Shown: positions 31,666 through 39,857 of the stretch, piece by piece | Layout: each line of letters opens with the position of its first letter | Numbering within the stretch: position 1 is the first letter of the stretch | Assembly (NCBI RefSeq): GCF_023715155.1 | Contig: NZ_JAMBNQ010000001.1 | Location: forward strand, 186,001-250,000 | DNA length: 64,000 nucleotides | Reading direction: 5' to 3' | Source: Neobacillus mesonae | GTDB lineage: Bacteria; Bacillota; Bacilli; Bacillales; Cytobacillaceae | Position numbers and translations under genes: made by a program | The notes under the pieces: model-generated | Told to the model about the DNA's origin: nothing | The model's input: only the letters and a program-made list of their open reading frames with translations | Databases searched by the model: none

Positions 31666-31999
31666 TCCTCTTTATATCAACGACCAAGAGCTATAACCAC
31701 TTTAATTAGCCAGCAAAATCGCAGCCTAAAAAACATATTGACAATAGTTGTTGTCAATGTGCTGTGCTAATTACTTGTTAATTCCTAGGCAATTTACTAG
31801 GTTGTTTTTTACTGAGGTTCACTTGGTTTTTTTGAAACACAAGTAGTCTAATCCATAATTGGGTAACCGGCGAAGGTAAAATAAGCGGAGATTTTTCCGC
31901 TATATGCAGAATGGAGCTCGTTTCGAGGAATATAAGGGGAGGTTTTCCGTTTATCCAAAGCAAAATTACCTAATTTCATATTTGTCGAGTCAATTGGTA

Positions 32000-32451
32000 A
32001 AAAATACGAAACTGTCTCTCATCGGTGTTATGAAGGACAAAATTACTGTAAAAAGGACGAAACTGTCTTTCATCGGCGTTATGAAGGACAAAATTACTGT
32101 AAAAAGTACAAAACTGTCTCTCATCGGTGTTATGAAGGACAAAATTACTGTAAAAAGGACGAAACTGTCTTTCATCGGCGTTATGAAGGACAAAATTACT
32201 GTAAAAAGTACAAAACTGTCTTTCATCGGCGTTATGAAGGACAAAATTACTGTAAAAAGGACGAAACTGTCTTTCATCGGCGTTATGAAGGACAAAATTA
32301 CTGTAAAAAGGACGAAACTGTCTTTCATCGGCGTTATGAAGGACAAAATTACTGTAAAAAGGACGAAACTGTCTCTCATCGGCGTTATGAAGGACAAAAT
32401 TACTGTAAAAAGGACGAAACTGTCTTTCATCGGCGTTATGAAGGACAAAAT
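32000..32451. repeat. Array of nine 51-bp tandem repeats
   Basis: Eight complete units and a ninth lacking the last bases lie head to tail, nearly identical. Each contains GTCTTTCAT and ATGAAGGAC around CGGCGTT, a nine-pair hairpin. Variants at a few positions (GGACG or TACAA; TTT or TCT; CGGCG or CGGTG) alternate in units 1-4, which suggests a 102-bp duplication. Since 51 is a multiple of three, open frames run through it on both strands, but they have no ribosome binding site or family resemblance. There are no variable spacers, so it is not CRISPR. Confidence 0.95.
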
Positions 32452-32769
32452 CAGGCGGAAACCCTCCGTCTATTTTAGCTATTTTCAGTGTTTTTTGTTA
32501 CTTAAAGGAAATTTCTCCGCCTATTTATCAAATTTGCCTCAGCGTTTAACGACTTGTACAACCTCTCCATATTAAAGAGCTTTTTTGTGTGCTAGTTATA
32601 TTTTTAATTACTTGTTATTCATGCAACGCATTCTTATGTTATTTGTGTTGTGGTTTTAGATATTCTCCACATTATCGGAACTACTTAATTTGTGATGATC
32701 ATCTTTTTTTGTTAGGAATAAAGTGAATGACTATATGAAGAATGATGCAAACTAGGAGGAAAAAGGAAG

Positions 32770-33291
32770 GTGGATGATTTGCCTAACCTCTTATCGTCAT
32801 TTCTTCTTGTTTTTTTTCTCTCGCCACTATGGCCCTTAGGACCAAATCCTTTACCTGGCAATCCATTTGTGATTATAAATAAAAGTCAAAATGAACTTGC
32901 CTTTATAAACGACAACAGGGTGCAGACAATTGTCAGTGTTGGCACCGGCAAAACAGAAGAATTGACTCCTGAAGGTCTGTTTACCATAACTGTAAAAGCG
33001 GAAAATCCCTACTATCGTCGTAAAAATATTCCCGGCGGTGACCCCAACAATCCTCTCGGTGCAAGGTGGATTGGCTTTGATGCCAGGGGAACGGACGGCA
33101 GAATATACGGCATCCATGGGACGAATCAGCCAGCATCGATTGGTAAATATGTTTCCCAAGGCTGCGTTCGAGCACAAAATGAAGTAATCAGCTCTTTATA
33201 TCCGCAAATACCTCTTGGAACCAAAATATTAGTGATATCCTCCCAAAAGTCATTTGAACAACTGGCAAGAAAATATCAGGCCATTAAATAA
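32770..33291 (+). CDS. L,D-transpeptidase (YkuD domain), exported
   Basis: Cell-wall enzyme expected to form or modify L,D cross-links in peptidoglycan. The 173 residues start with a hydrophobic segment (LLSSFLLVFFLSPLWPLG, about 6-23), a signal peptide or anchor, followed by a YkuD domain with HGTNQPASIGKYVSQGCVR, containing the catalytic His and Cys. GTG at 32770 is preceded by AGGAGG ten bases upstream. There is no LysM domain. It is the first gene after the inserted element and ends at its own terminator. Confidence 0.88.
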   Translation: MDDLPNLLSSFLLVFFLSPLWPLGPNPLPGNPFVIINKSQNELAFINDNRVQTIVSVGTGKTEELTPEGLFTITVKAENPYYRRKNIPGGDPNNPLGARWIGFDARGTDGRIYGIHGTNQPASIGKYVSQGCVRAQNEVISSLYPQIPLGTKILVISSQKSFEQLARKYQAIK

Positions 33292-33293
33292 TA

Positions 33294-33327
33294 AAAACGG
33301 GATTGTTCATACGAACAGTCCCGTTTT
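33294..33327. terminator. Bidirectional terminator between the L,D-transpeptidase and prli42
   Basis: AAAAACGGGATTGTTC pairs with GAACAGTCCCGTTTT around ATAC (one wobble). Confidence 0.88.
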
Positions 33328-33333
33328 ATATAT

Positions 33334-33432
33334 TTAAGATAAAAATTGGCCGATTCCAATAAGGAGGGTTGAGGCAAGCATTGCGAATAACATTAGATAA
33401 ACAATAATTTTTCTCGTATTTTTCTTTTTCAA
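33334..33432 (-). CDS. prli42: Prli42-like stressosome-associated membrane miniprotein
   Basis: A 32-residue protein too short for standard ORF calling: a basic head (MKKKNTRKIIVYLM) and one membrane helix (LMLFAMLASTLLIGIGQFLS). It has a very strong site, AGGGAGG, before its TTG start at 33432. This composition, size and position match Prli42, the small membrane protein described in Listeria as tethering the stressosome and conserved in Bacilli. It occupies the otherwise gene-free stretch 33292-33593. The stressosome role here is inferred from the family. Confidence 0.78.
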   Translation of the reverse strand: MKKKNTRKIIVYLMLFAMLASTLLIGIGQFLS

Positions 33433-33593
33433 TATGGATTCCTCCCTGGGACTTTACTATTAATATATATTGTACAAGGAAAAATCAAAATGGACAACGG
33501 AAACAACTATGCAATTCAGGAAGGATTTATAAAATTTATCACGAATAAAGTAATTGTCGAAACTATGTTAAAACTGAAACAGAGGGATTAAAA

Positions 33594-34007
33594 ATGATAA
33601 AAAAAGTAGACCATATTGGCATTGCAGTGAAATCGCTTGAAGCTGTACTTCCTTTTTACACAGAGGTATTAGGTCTCCCTTTACTAAAAATTGAAGAGGT
33701 TGACAGCCAAAAGGTAAAAGTTGCTTTTTTAAAAGCTGGAGAAATCAAATTAGAACTTCTTGAGCCGACGTCAAATGAAAGCGCTGTTGGCAAATTTATC
33801 GAAAAGCGCGGAGAAGGTATCCACCATGTCGCTCTCGGAGTAGATTCCATTGAAGAAAGAATAAAAGAATTAAAGGAAAATGGAATTCGTATGATTGATG
33901 AGAAACCTAGATCTGGTGCAGGTGGAGCTGATATTGCATTTATGCATCCAAAATCTGCATCAGGTGTGTTATTTGAGCTTTGTGAAAAGAGAGAGAAGAA
34001 GGAGTAA
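33594..34007 (+). CDS. mce: Methylmalonyl-CoA epimerase
   Basis: Vicinal-oxygen-chelate enzyme that interconverts (S)- and (R)-methylmalonyl-CoA, joining the carboxylase and mutase steps. The 137 residues show the metal ligands of the VOC fold: His in VDHIGIAV, Glu in LELLEP, His in GIHHVALGV and Glu in VLFELCEK. ACAGAGGGATTAAAA precedes the ATG. It overlaps mmdA by one base (TAATG), so the two are translationally coupled. B. subtilis YqjC occupies the same place. Confidence 0.94.
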   Translation: MIKKVDHIGIAVKSLEAVLPFYTEVLGLPLLKIEEVDSQKVKVAFLKAGEIKLELLEPTSNESAVGKFIEKRGEGIHHVALGVDSIEERIKELKENGIRMIDEKPRSGAGGADIAFMHPKSASGVLFELCEKREKKE

Positions 34008-34012
34008 TGAAT

Positions 34013-35560
34013 ATGGACATCTATGAAAAAATTAATGAATTGTATGATAAGCGCAGAGAAGTGGAACTTGGCGGCGGAGATGAACGGATTGATAAACAAC
34101 ATGAAAAAGGGAAATTAACAGCCCGCGAGCGAATTGAACTATTGGTCGATAAAGGCAGTTTTGTGGAACTTAATACATTTATTGAGCACAGGACAACAGA
34201 TTTTGGAATGGATGAGCAAAAAGGTCCCGGTGACGGAGTTGTAACCGGTTATGGAAAAGTTAACGGACGGCCGATTTATCTGTTTTCTCAGGACTTTACG
34301 GTATTTGGCGGGGCCCTTGGGGAAATGCATGCCAAGAAAATTGCCACTGTCATGGACTTAGCTGCAAAAAATGGCACACCTTTTGTCGGCTTGAATGACT
34401 CAGGAGGTGCACGGATTCAGGAAGGAGTCGTATCCTTGGATGGCTACGGTCATATTTTCTACCGTAACTCCATTTATTCGGGGGTTATTCCGCAAATCTC
34501 TGTCATTATGGGACCATGTGCAGGAGGAGCTGTTTATTCACCAGCCATTACTGACTTTGTTATTATGGTTGAGAAAACGAGTCAAATGTTTATTACGGGT
34601 CCAAAGGTAATTGAAACAGTTACAGGAGAGAAAATTTCCTCGGAAGACCTTGGCGGGGCAAATGTACATAACACCATCAGCGGAAATGCCCATTTTCGTG
34701 CGGCAACAGAAGAAGAGGCACTATTACAGGTCCGAAATCTATTAGGTTATTTGCCGCAAAATAATCAAGAAACAACACCGCATGCGGCTATAGAGGAATC
34801 AGATGATTACCGTCCAGATCTTACCGATGCGATTCCATTCGATGCAGTCCGGCCATATGATGTCCGAAAAGTCATCGATCAGGTTGTTGATCATAATTCC
34901 TTTATGGAAATTCAGAAAGACTTTGCAAAAAATATTGTTGTAGGTTTTGCTAGAATAAAAGGGGAAACAGTTGGATTAGTCTGCAATCAGCCAAAAGTGA
35001 TGGCGGGAGGTTTGGATATCGACTCCTCAGATAAAGCTGCAAGATTTATTCGTACTTGCGACTCCTTTAACATTCCGATTATTACATTCGAAGATGTGAC
35101 CGGCTTCTTCCCTGGAATTAAGCAGGAACACGGCGGTATCATTCGCCACGGGGCTAAAATTTTATTTGCCTATTCTGAGGCGACTGTGCCAAAGCTTACG
35201 GTAATTTTACGAAAAGCATATGGCGGTGCATATGTGGCACTGAACAGTAAGTCAATCGGGGCAGATCTTGTCTTTGCCTGGCCAAATGCAGAAATTGCTG
35301 TTATGGGCCCTCAAGGTGCCGCTAATATCATTTTTGCCAAGGAGATTCAGAACAGTGATAACCCAGAACAAATCAGACAGGAAAAAATTGCAGAATATCG
35401 CGATAAATTTGCCAATCCCTATGTGGCCGCATCAAGAGGAATGGTTGATGATGTGATAGACCCGCGGGAAACAAGAATTAAAATCATTCAAGCATTAGAA
35501 ATGCTCCGTAATAAAAAAGAATCACGGCCATATAAAAAACATGGGAATATTCCGCTTTAA
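34013..35560 (+). CDS. mmdA: Acyl-CoA (propionyl-CoA/methylmalonyl-CoA) carboxyltransferase subunit
   Basis: Crotonase-fold carboxyltransferase beta subunit that moves CO2 between biotin and propionyl-CoA. About 515 aa; the oxyanion-hole segments GGARIQEGVVSLDGYG and GPCAGGAVYSPA, and KAYGGAYVALNSKSIGADL in the second half, are intact. ATG at 34013 is nine bases from GGAG and is preferred to ATG at 34007, which is only three bases away. No biotin carboxylase or biotin carrier gene is in the window, so its partners lie elsewhere. It corresponds to B. subtilis YqjD. Confidence 0.93.
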   Translation: MDIYEKINELYDKRREVELGGGDERIDKQHEKGKLTARERIELLVDKGSFVELNTFIEHRTTDFGMDEQKGPGDGVVTGYGKVNGRPIYLFSQDFTVFGGALGEMHAKKIATVMDLAAKNGTPFVGLNDSGGARIQEGVVSLDGYGHIFYRNSIYSGVIPQISVIMGPCAGGAVYSPAITDFVIMVEKTSQMFITGPKVIETVTGEKISSEDLGGANVHNTISGNAHFRAATEEEALLQVRNLLGYLPQNNQETTPHAAIEESDDYRPDLTDAIPFDAVRPYDVRKVIDQVVDHNSFMEIQKDFAKNIVVGFARIKGETVGLVCNQPKVMAGGLDIDSSDKAARFIRTCDSFNIPIITFEDVTGFFPGIKQEHGGIIRHGAKILFAYSEATVPKLTVILRKAYGGAYVALNSKSIGADLVFAWPNAEIAVMGPQGAANIIFAKEIQNSDNPEQIRQEKIAEYRDKFANPYVAASRGMVDDVIDPRETRIKIIQALEMLRNKKESRPYKKHGNIPL

Positions 35561-35642
35561 TCTTATGAAGCCCCGTTATTTGATGCTAAGATATGGAAAA
35601 GGTATACTAATATAGTGAATACATATTACGGAGGGTTCAAAA

Positions 35643-36764
35643 ATGATCAATCAAGAACGCCTGTTAAATGAATTTTTAGAGCTGGTGCAAATTGATTCAG
35701 AAACAAGAAATGAAGCTGAAATTGCCAAAGTTCTAAAGCAAAAGTTTACAGATTTAGGCCTAGAAGTCTTTGAAGATGATACAATGGCAGTAACAGGACA
35801 TGGTGCAGGAAACTTAATTTGTACACTGCCTGCGACGAATGAAGGAGTCGATCCGATTTATTTTTCCTGCCATATGGATACTGTGACACCTGCAAAAGGC
35901 GTGAAGCCTTCCATTAAAGATGGCTATGTTGTCACAGATGGAACAACGATTTTAGGTGCGGATGATAAGACAGGCATTTCCGTTATGCTTGAAACCATCC
36001 GCTTATTAAAAGAACAAAGTCTTCCTCATGGGTTGATTCAATTTGTTATCTCTGTCGGCGAGGAATCAGGACTTCAAGGGGCTAAGGCAATCAATCCATC
36101 ACTTTTGAAAGCAAAATACGGCTATGCTCTTGATAGTGATGGTTTAGTTGGGAATGTGGTTGTGGCAGCACCAACGCAGGCAAAAGTAAAGGCAGTAATC
36201 TATGGTAAAACAGCTCATGCAGGTGTTGCACCAGAAAAAGGAGTTTCTGCTATTACAATTGCCGCTAAATCAATTGCAAAAATGCCGCTTGGACGGATTG
36301 ACAATGAAACGACAGCAAACATCGGCCGGTTTGAAGGCGGACAAGCAACGAATATTGTTTGCGATCGTGTTGATATCTTAGCTGAGGCCCGTTCGCTGAT
36401 TAATGAAAAAATGGAAGCACAGGTTAATAAAATGAAAACGGCATTTGAAACCACTGCTGCAGCAATGGGAGGAAGAGCAGAGGTCGACGTGGAAGTGATG
36501 TACCCAGGATTTAAGTTTGGCGGTGGCGACGAGGTTGTTGAAATAGCCCGGAAAGCAGCTTCTAAGATAGGACGCAGCTGTGAACTCTTGCATAGCGGAG
36601 GAGGCAGTGATGCCAATGTATTTAATGGCTTTAATATTCCAACGGTCAACCTTGCAGTAGGTTATGAAGAGATTCATACAACAAATGAGCGGATGCCGGT
36701 TGCAGAACTATACAAGCTTGCAGAAATGACTTTAGCGATTATCGATGTTGTGACAAACCAATAA
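35643..36764 (+). CDS. yqjE: M20-family peptidase, PepT-like (YqjE)
   Basis: Zinc-dependent aminopeptidase, probably acting on small peptides in the cytosol. The 373 residues have the M20 metal motifs SCHMDTVTPAKGVKP, GADDKTGISVML, SVGEESGLQGAKAI, and the lid-domain segment KTAHAGVAPEKGVSAI. TACGGAGGGTTCAAAA precedes the ATG. It lies between mmdA and dinB, as yqjE does in B. subtilis. The substrate is not determined. Confidence 0.9.
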   Translation: MINQERLLNEFLELVQIDSETRNEAEIAKVLKQKFTDLGLEVFEDDTMAVTGHGAGNLICTLPATNEGVDPIYFSCHMDTVTPAKGVKPSIKDGYVVTDGTTILGADDKTGISVMLETIRLLKEQSLPHGLIQFVISVGEESGLQGAKAINPSLLKAKYGYALDSDGLVGNVVVAAPTQAKVKAVIYGKTAHAGVAPEKGVSAITIAAKSIAKMPLGRIDNETTANIGRFEGGQATNIVCDRVDILAEARSLINEKMEAQVNKMKTAFETTAAAMGGRAEVDVEVMYPGFKFGGGDEVVEIARKAASKIGRSCELLHSGGGSDANVFNGFNIPTVNLAVGYEEIHTTNERMPVAELYKLAEMTLAIIDVVTNQ

Positions 36765-36775
36765 TTTCTTAACAG

Positions 36776-36803
36776 GAGAGCCTAAAGTTTGGGCTCTCTT
36801 TTT
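36776..36803 (+). terminator. Rho-independent terminator of yqjE
   Basis: GAGAGCC pairs with GGCTCTC around an eight- to nine-base loop and runs into TTTTT. A TATAAT (from 36805) for dinB follows directly. Confidence 0.85.
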
Positions 36804-36841
36804 GATATAATAGAGGGAGAACATTGTAAGGATGTGTCAGC

Positions 36842-38119
36842 ATGAAAGAAATGTATCCCAAAAACGGCAGAGTCATTTTGCATGTGGATATGAATAGCTT
36901 TTATGCCTCAGTGGAAATGGCCTATGACCCGTCACTTAAAGGAAGGCCTCTGGCGATTGCCGGTAATGTTGAAGAAAGACGGGGGATTATCGTTACTTGC
37001 AGCTATGAAGCTAGAAAATACGGGGTTAAAACCACTATGCCATTGTGGGAAGCGAAAAAGCTTTGCCCTCATTTAATTGTGAAAAAACCTAATTTTGACC
37101 GTTACCGTGCCGCATCCATGGGCATGTTTGGAATTTTAAGGCAGTACACTCCGCTGGTTGAGCCTGTCTCTATTGATGAGGGATATATGGATATTACAGA
37201 CAGCTTTGAGCTTGGTTCTCCTATTGAAATTGCTGAAAGCATTCAAAAGCAAATTCTTAAACAGCTGGATCTTCCATGCAGTATTGGAATTGCGCCAAAT
37301 AAATTTTTAGCGAAAACCGCTTCAGATATGAAAAAGCCAATGGGGATCACTATTTTGCGAAAACGGGATATTCCTGCTGTCCTTTGGCCGTTAGAGACAA
37401 ATGAAATGCACGGGGTCGGCAAAAAAACAGCAGAGAAACTTAAAACAATTGGAATTCATACCATTGGCCAGTTGGCGAAAGCAAATGAGATTCAATTAAA
37501 AAAACTTTTAGGGATTAATGGAATCCGTTTAAAAGAACGAGCAAATGGAGTGGATAAACGCCATGTAGATCCGGAATCAGTAGAAGAATTTAAAAGCATC
37601 GGGAATTCTACAACACTTCCGAGGGATATGACCAACCAGCAAGACCTTTTTCACATACTGGAATCCTTGGCGGAAACTGTCTCTATCAGGCTGAAGCGAA
37701 AAAATGTCTTAGCTGTCACCTTAGGAATTACTATTCGTTATAAGGATCGAAAAACCATTACAAGAAGCAAAAAGCTGGGAAATCCGATACAGCAAAAAGA
37801 AGATATCGCCTTAGCTGCCAAGCAGCTTTTTCTAAAACATTGGAATGGCGACCCTGTCCGATTATTAGGAATCACCGGATATGACTTAGTGGAGCCTGAT
37901 TTTGCTTATAAACAATTGGACTTATTTTCTTATGAGAAAGATGCTCAAAAGGAACCCTTGATTCAAACGCTGTCCAGTTTAAGGGAAAAATACGGGAAAA
38001 ATATTATTGAAAGAGCTGGTTCGCATCAATTGGACCCAAATAATCAAGTAGGTACTTCCACTAGTTTTAATAAGGATTTTCTTCGTTCTTTTTCACAACA
38101 AGATCGAGAAAAAGAGTAA
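36842..38119 (+). CDS. dinB: DNA polymerase IV (Y family, YqjH/PolY1)
   Basis: Error-prone translesion polymerase. The 425 residues have the catalytic palm motifs HVDMNSFYASVE and SIDEGYMDI, the steric-gate region, a helix-hairpin-helix (MHGVGKKTAEKLKTIGI) and the little-finger domain; the C-terminal QLDLF (residues about 358-362) is a good beta-clamp binding motif. The site TAAGGATGTGTCAGC precedes the ATG. No convincing LexA box is visible upstream, in contrast to the second Y-family gene at 47781. Confidence 0.95.
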   Translation: MKEMYPKNGRVILHVDMNSFYASVEMAYDPSLKGRPLAIAGNVEERRGIIVTCSYEARKYGVKTTMPLWEAKKLCPHLIVKKPNFDRYRAASMGMFGILRQYTPLVEPVSIDEGYMDITDSFELGSPIEIAESIQKQILKQLDLPCSIGIAPNKFLAKTASDMKKPMGITILRKRDIPAVLWPLETNEMHGVGKKTAEKLKTIGIHTIGQLAKANEIQLKKLLGINGIRLKERANGVDKRHVDPESVEEFKSIGNSTTLPRDMTNQQDLFHILESLAETVSIRLKRKNVLAVTLGITIRYKDRKTITRSKKLGNPIQQKEDIALAAKQLFLKHWNGDPVRLLGITGYDLVEPDFAYKQLDLFSYEKDAQKEPLIQTLSSLREKYGKNIIERAGSHQLDPNNQVGTSTSFNKDFLRSFSQQDREKE

Positions 38120-38160
38120 AAGCTCCACTGCCGATAGTCAGCATGTGGAGCTTTTGTTTT
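38118..38160. terminator. Bidirectional terminator between dinB and zwf
   Basis: AAAAGCTCCAC pairs with GTGGAGCTTTT across a 17-base loop, followed by GTTTTT. The dinB stop lies at its left edge. Confidence 0.88.
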
Positions 38161-39662
38161 TATTTACAGTTATCTACATCTAGATTTGTGATTGGCCACC
38201 AGAAGAATCCATCTTTTTCTAAAAGTTTGTTTGCTGCTTCTGGTCCCATTGAACCAGCCTGGTAATTTGGAAAATCAGCTTTTTCATTTTCCCATGCCTT
38301 TGAAATCTTATCAACAAAAGCCCAGGAATAGGCGACTTCATCCCAGTGGGTGAAATTTGTAGCATCGCCGCGCATGCAGTCGTAAAGCAGTTTTTCATAT
38401 CCTTCTGGAGTATTCATGGCATTTGTGCCTGAATTTGAAAAACTTAATTTCACTGTTTGTGCATCAAGCTGACTGCCAGAGCCCGTTTGTTTAGCATTCA
38501 GGTGTAACGTAATGCCCTCCTCAGGCTGAATATGAATTACCAGCAGGTTTGGATTAAGCATTTTTTTCGGCTGGTAGTATAAGTTCATAGGGATATCTTT
38601 AAATTGAACAACGATCTTTGTTGATTTTGTTTCCATTCTTTTTCCTGTACGAATATAGAACGGAACACCTGCCCAGCGAAAATTATCAATCATAATTTTT
38701 CCGGCAACAAAGGTTTCAGTGTTGGATTCTTTGTCTACCATTGGTTCATCACGATATTCTGGAACCTGTTTGCCCTCAATTGTTCCCTCACCATACTGAC
38801 CGCGAACAAAATAATCTTTTACTTTTTTCTGTTCAATCGTACGAAGCGAACGAAATACTCTTACTTTTTCTGAACGGATTTCATCGGTTGTAAGGGAGAT
38901 AGGGGGTTCCATTGCAAGCAGAGCCACCATTTGCAGCATGTGATTTTGCAGCATATCACGCAATGCGCCGCTTGATTCATAATAACGGCCGCGTTCTTCC
39001 ACTCCGAGAACCTCACTGGATGTCACTTGAATATTGGAAATATAACGGTTATTCCAAAGTGGCTCAAATATGGCGTTGGCAAACCGGATGACCTCAATAT
39101 TTCGGACCATTTCTTTTCCTAAATAGTGATCAATCCGATAAATCTCTTCTTCGGAAAAAGCGGTTCTAATTTGTTGATTTAATTCCATAGCCGATTCCAG
39201 GTTATGCCCGAATGGTTTTTCAATCACCAAGCGTTTATAACCTTTTACATCGGTTAAACCGTCTGATTTTAAATGCAAAGCAATTGGTCCAAAAAATTCT
39301 GGTGCCATTGCTAAATAGAAAATCCGATTTCCTTGAAGCTGATAATGTTCATCAATTTCATCGGCAAACTTTTTTAGTGCAGCATATGAACTTGAATCTG
39401 ATACATCGTGTGATTGATAATAAAAATGGGAAATAAACTTGTCAAGGTCACTCTTTTCCCCCATTGCAGATGTCACAGACTCTTGTACAGATTGTTGAAA
39501 TTCCTCATTGGAAAGAGTTCTTCTTCCAACACCAATCACAGCAAATTGTTCAGATAATCTTTGACGTTCAAATAATCTGTAAAGGGATGGGAATAGCTTT
39601 CGTTTTGCTAAATCTCCTGTAGCCCCGAATATCATAATTAATGAAGCCATGTTTTGTTCCAT
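38160..39662 (-). CDS. zwf: Glucose-6-phosphate 1-dehydrogenase
   Basis: First enzyme of the oxidative pentose phosphate pathway, oxidising glucose 6-phosphate with NADP. About 500 aa from ATG at 39662, which follows AGAGGTTAC nine bases upstream; the open frame extends nine codons further. Motifs are the nucleotide-binding GATGDLAKRKLFPSLY and the substrate motif RIDHYLGKEMVRNI. It is divergent from rnz, as in B. subtilis; gndA, its neighbour there, is not present here. Confidence 0.97.
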   Translation of the reverse strand: MEQNMASLIMIFGATGDLAKRKLFPSLYRLFERQRLSEQFAVIGVGRRTLSNEEFQQSVQESVTSAMGEKSDLDKFISHFYYQSHDVSDSSSYAALKKFADEIDEHYQLQGNRIFYLAMAPEFFGPIALHLKSDGLTDVKGYKRLVIEKPFGHNLESAMELNQQIRTAFSEEEIYRIDHYLGKEMVRNIEVIRFANAIFEPLWNNRYISNIQVTSSEVLGVEERGRYYESSGALRDMLQNHMLQMVALLAMEPPISLTTDEIRSEKVRVFRSLRTIEQKKVKDYFVRGQYGEGTIEGKQVPEYRDEPMVDKESNTETFVAGKIMIDNFRWAGVPFYIRTGKRMETKSTKIVVQFKDIPMNLYYQPKKMLNPNLLVIHIQPEEGITLHLNAKQTGSGSQLDAQTVKLSFSNSGTNAMNTPEGYEKLLYDCMRGDATNFTHWDEVAYSWAFVDKISKAWENEKADFPNYQAGSMGPEAANKLLEKDGFFWWPITNLDVDNCK

Positions 39663-39857
39663 GTTTTGTAACCTCTTTTCTTGCAGCATGCTGGCTTATG
39701 TATTTTATGAACAAAGACAATACTATCTGTTTCTTTTAGATTTCTCAAATATAATGATTTGCATGTATCCAAATTCATTATTAGTACTGGAATTTAGGAA
39801 ATTATCCTTCTTTTATGCTATATTATCCATATGGCTTATGGAACGGAGGCTTTTATT

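Larger units (their letters stand above)
31582..32687. mobile_element. Transposase-less element (MITE-like) with 9-bp target duplication, inside the artR terminator
   Basis: The ends read TAAGTAGTTCCG (31582-31593) and CGGAACTACTTA (32676-32687); allowing four mismatches the terminal inverted repeats extend to 25 bp (both continue to GTGGAGAA). The direct repeat ATTTGTGAT flanks it at 31573-31581 and 32688-32696, a perfect 9-bp target duplication. Removing the element and one duplicate restores a 15-bp terminator hairpin after artR (AAAAAAGATGGTCAT with ATGATCATCTTTTTT). Inside are a perfect terminator-like hairpin, two inverted pairs of GGAG/TCCG palindromes and a 51-bp repeat array. No transposase is seen. 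The IS family that moves it is not recognised. Confidence 0.85.

Noticed and set aside
32000-32451. CRISPR array
   Set aside because: The units are contiguous and almost identical along their whole 51 bp; there are no variable spacers, no leader and no cas genes.
31904-32575. A 223-codon plus-strand frame and a 152-codon minus-strand frame through the tandem array
   Set aside because: Both exist because the unit length (51) is a multiple of three and has no stop in those frames. Neither has a ribosome binding site, and the translated 17-residue repeats match no family I know.
36804-36841. LexA box upstream of dinB
   Set aside because: Only GAAC half-sites are seen, with no matching second half; SOS control of this copy is not supported.
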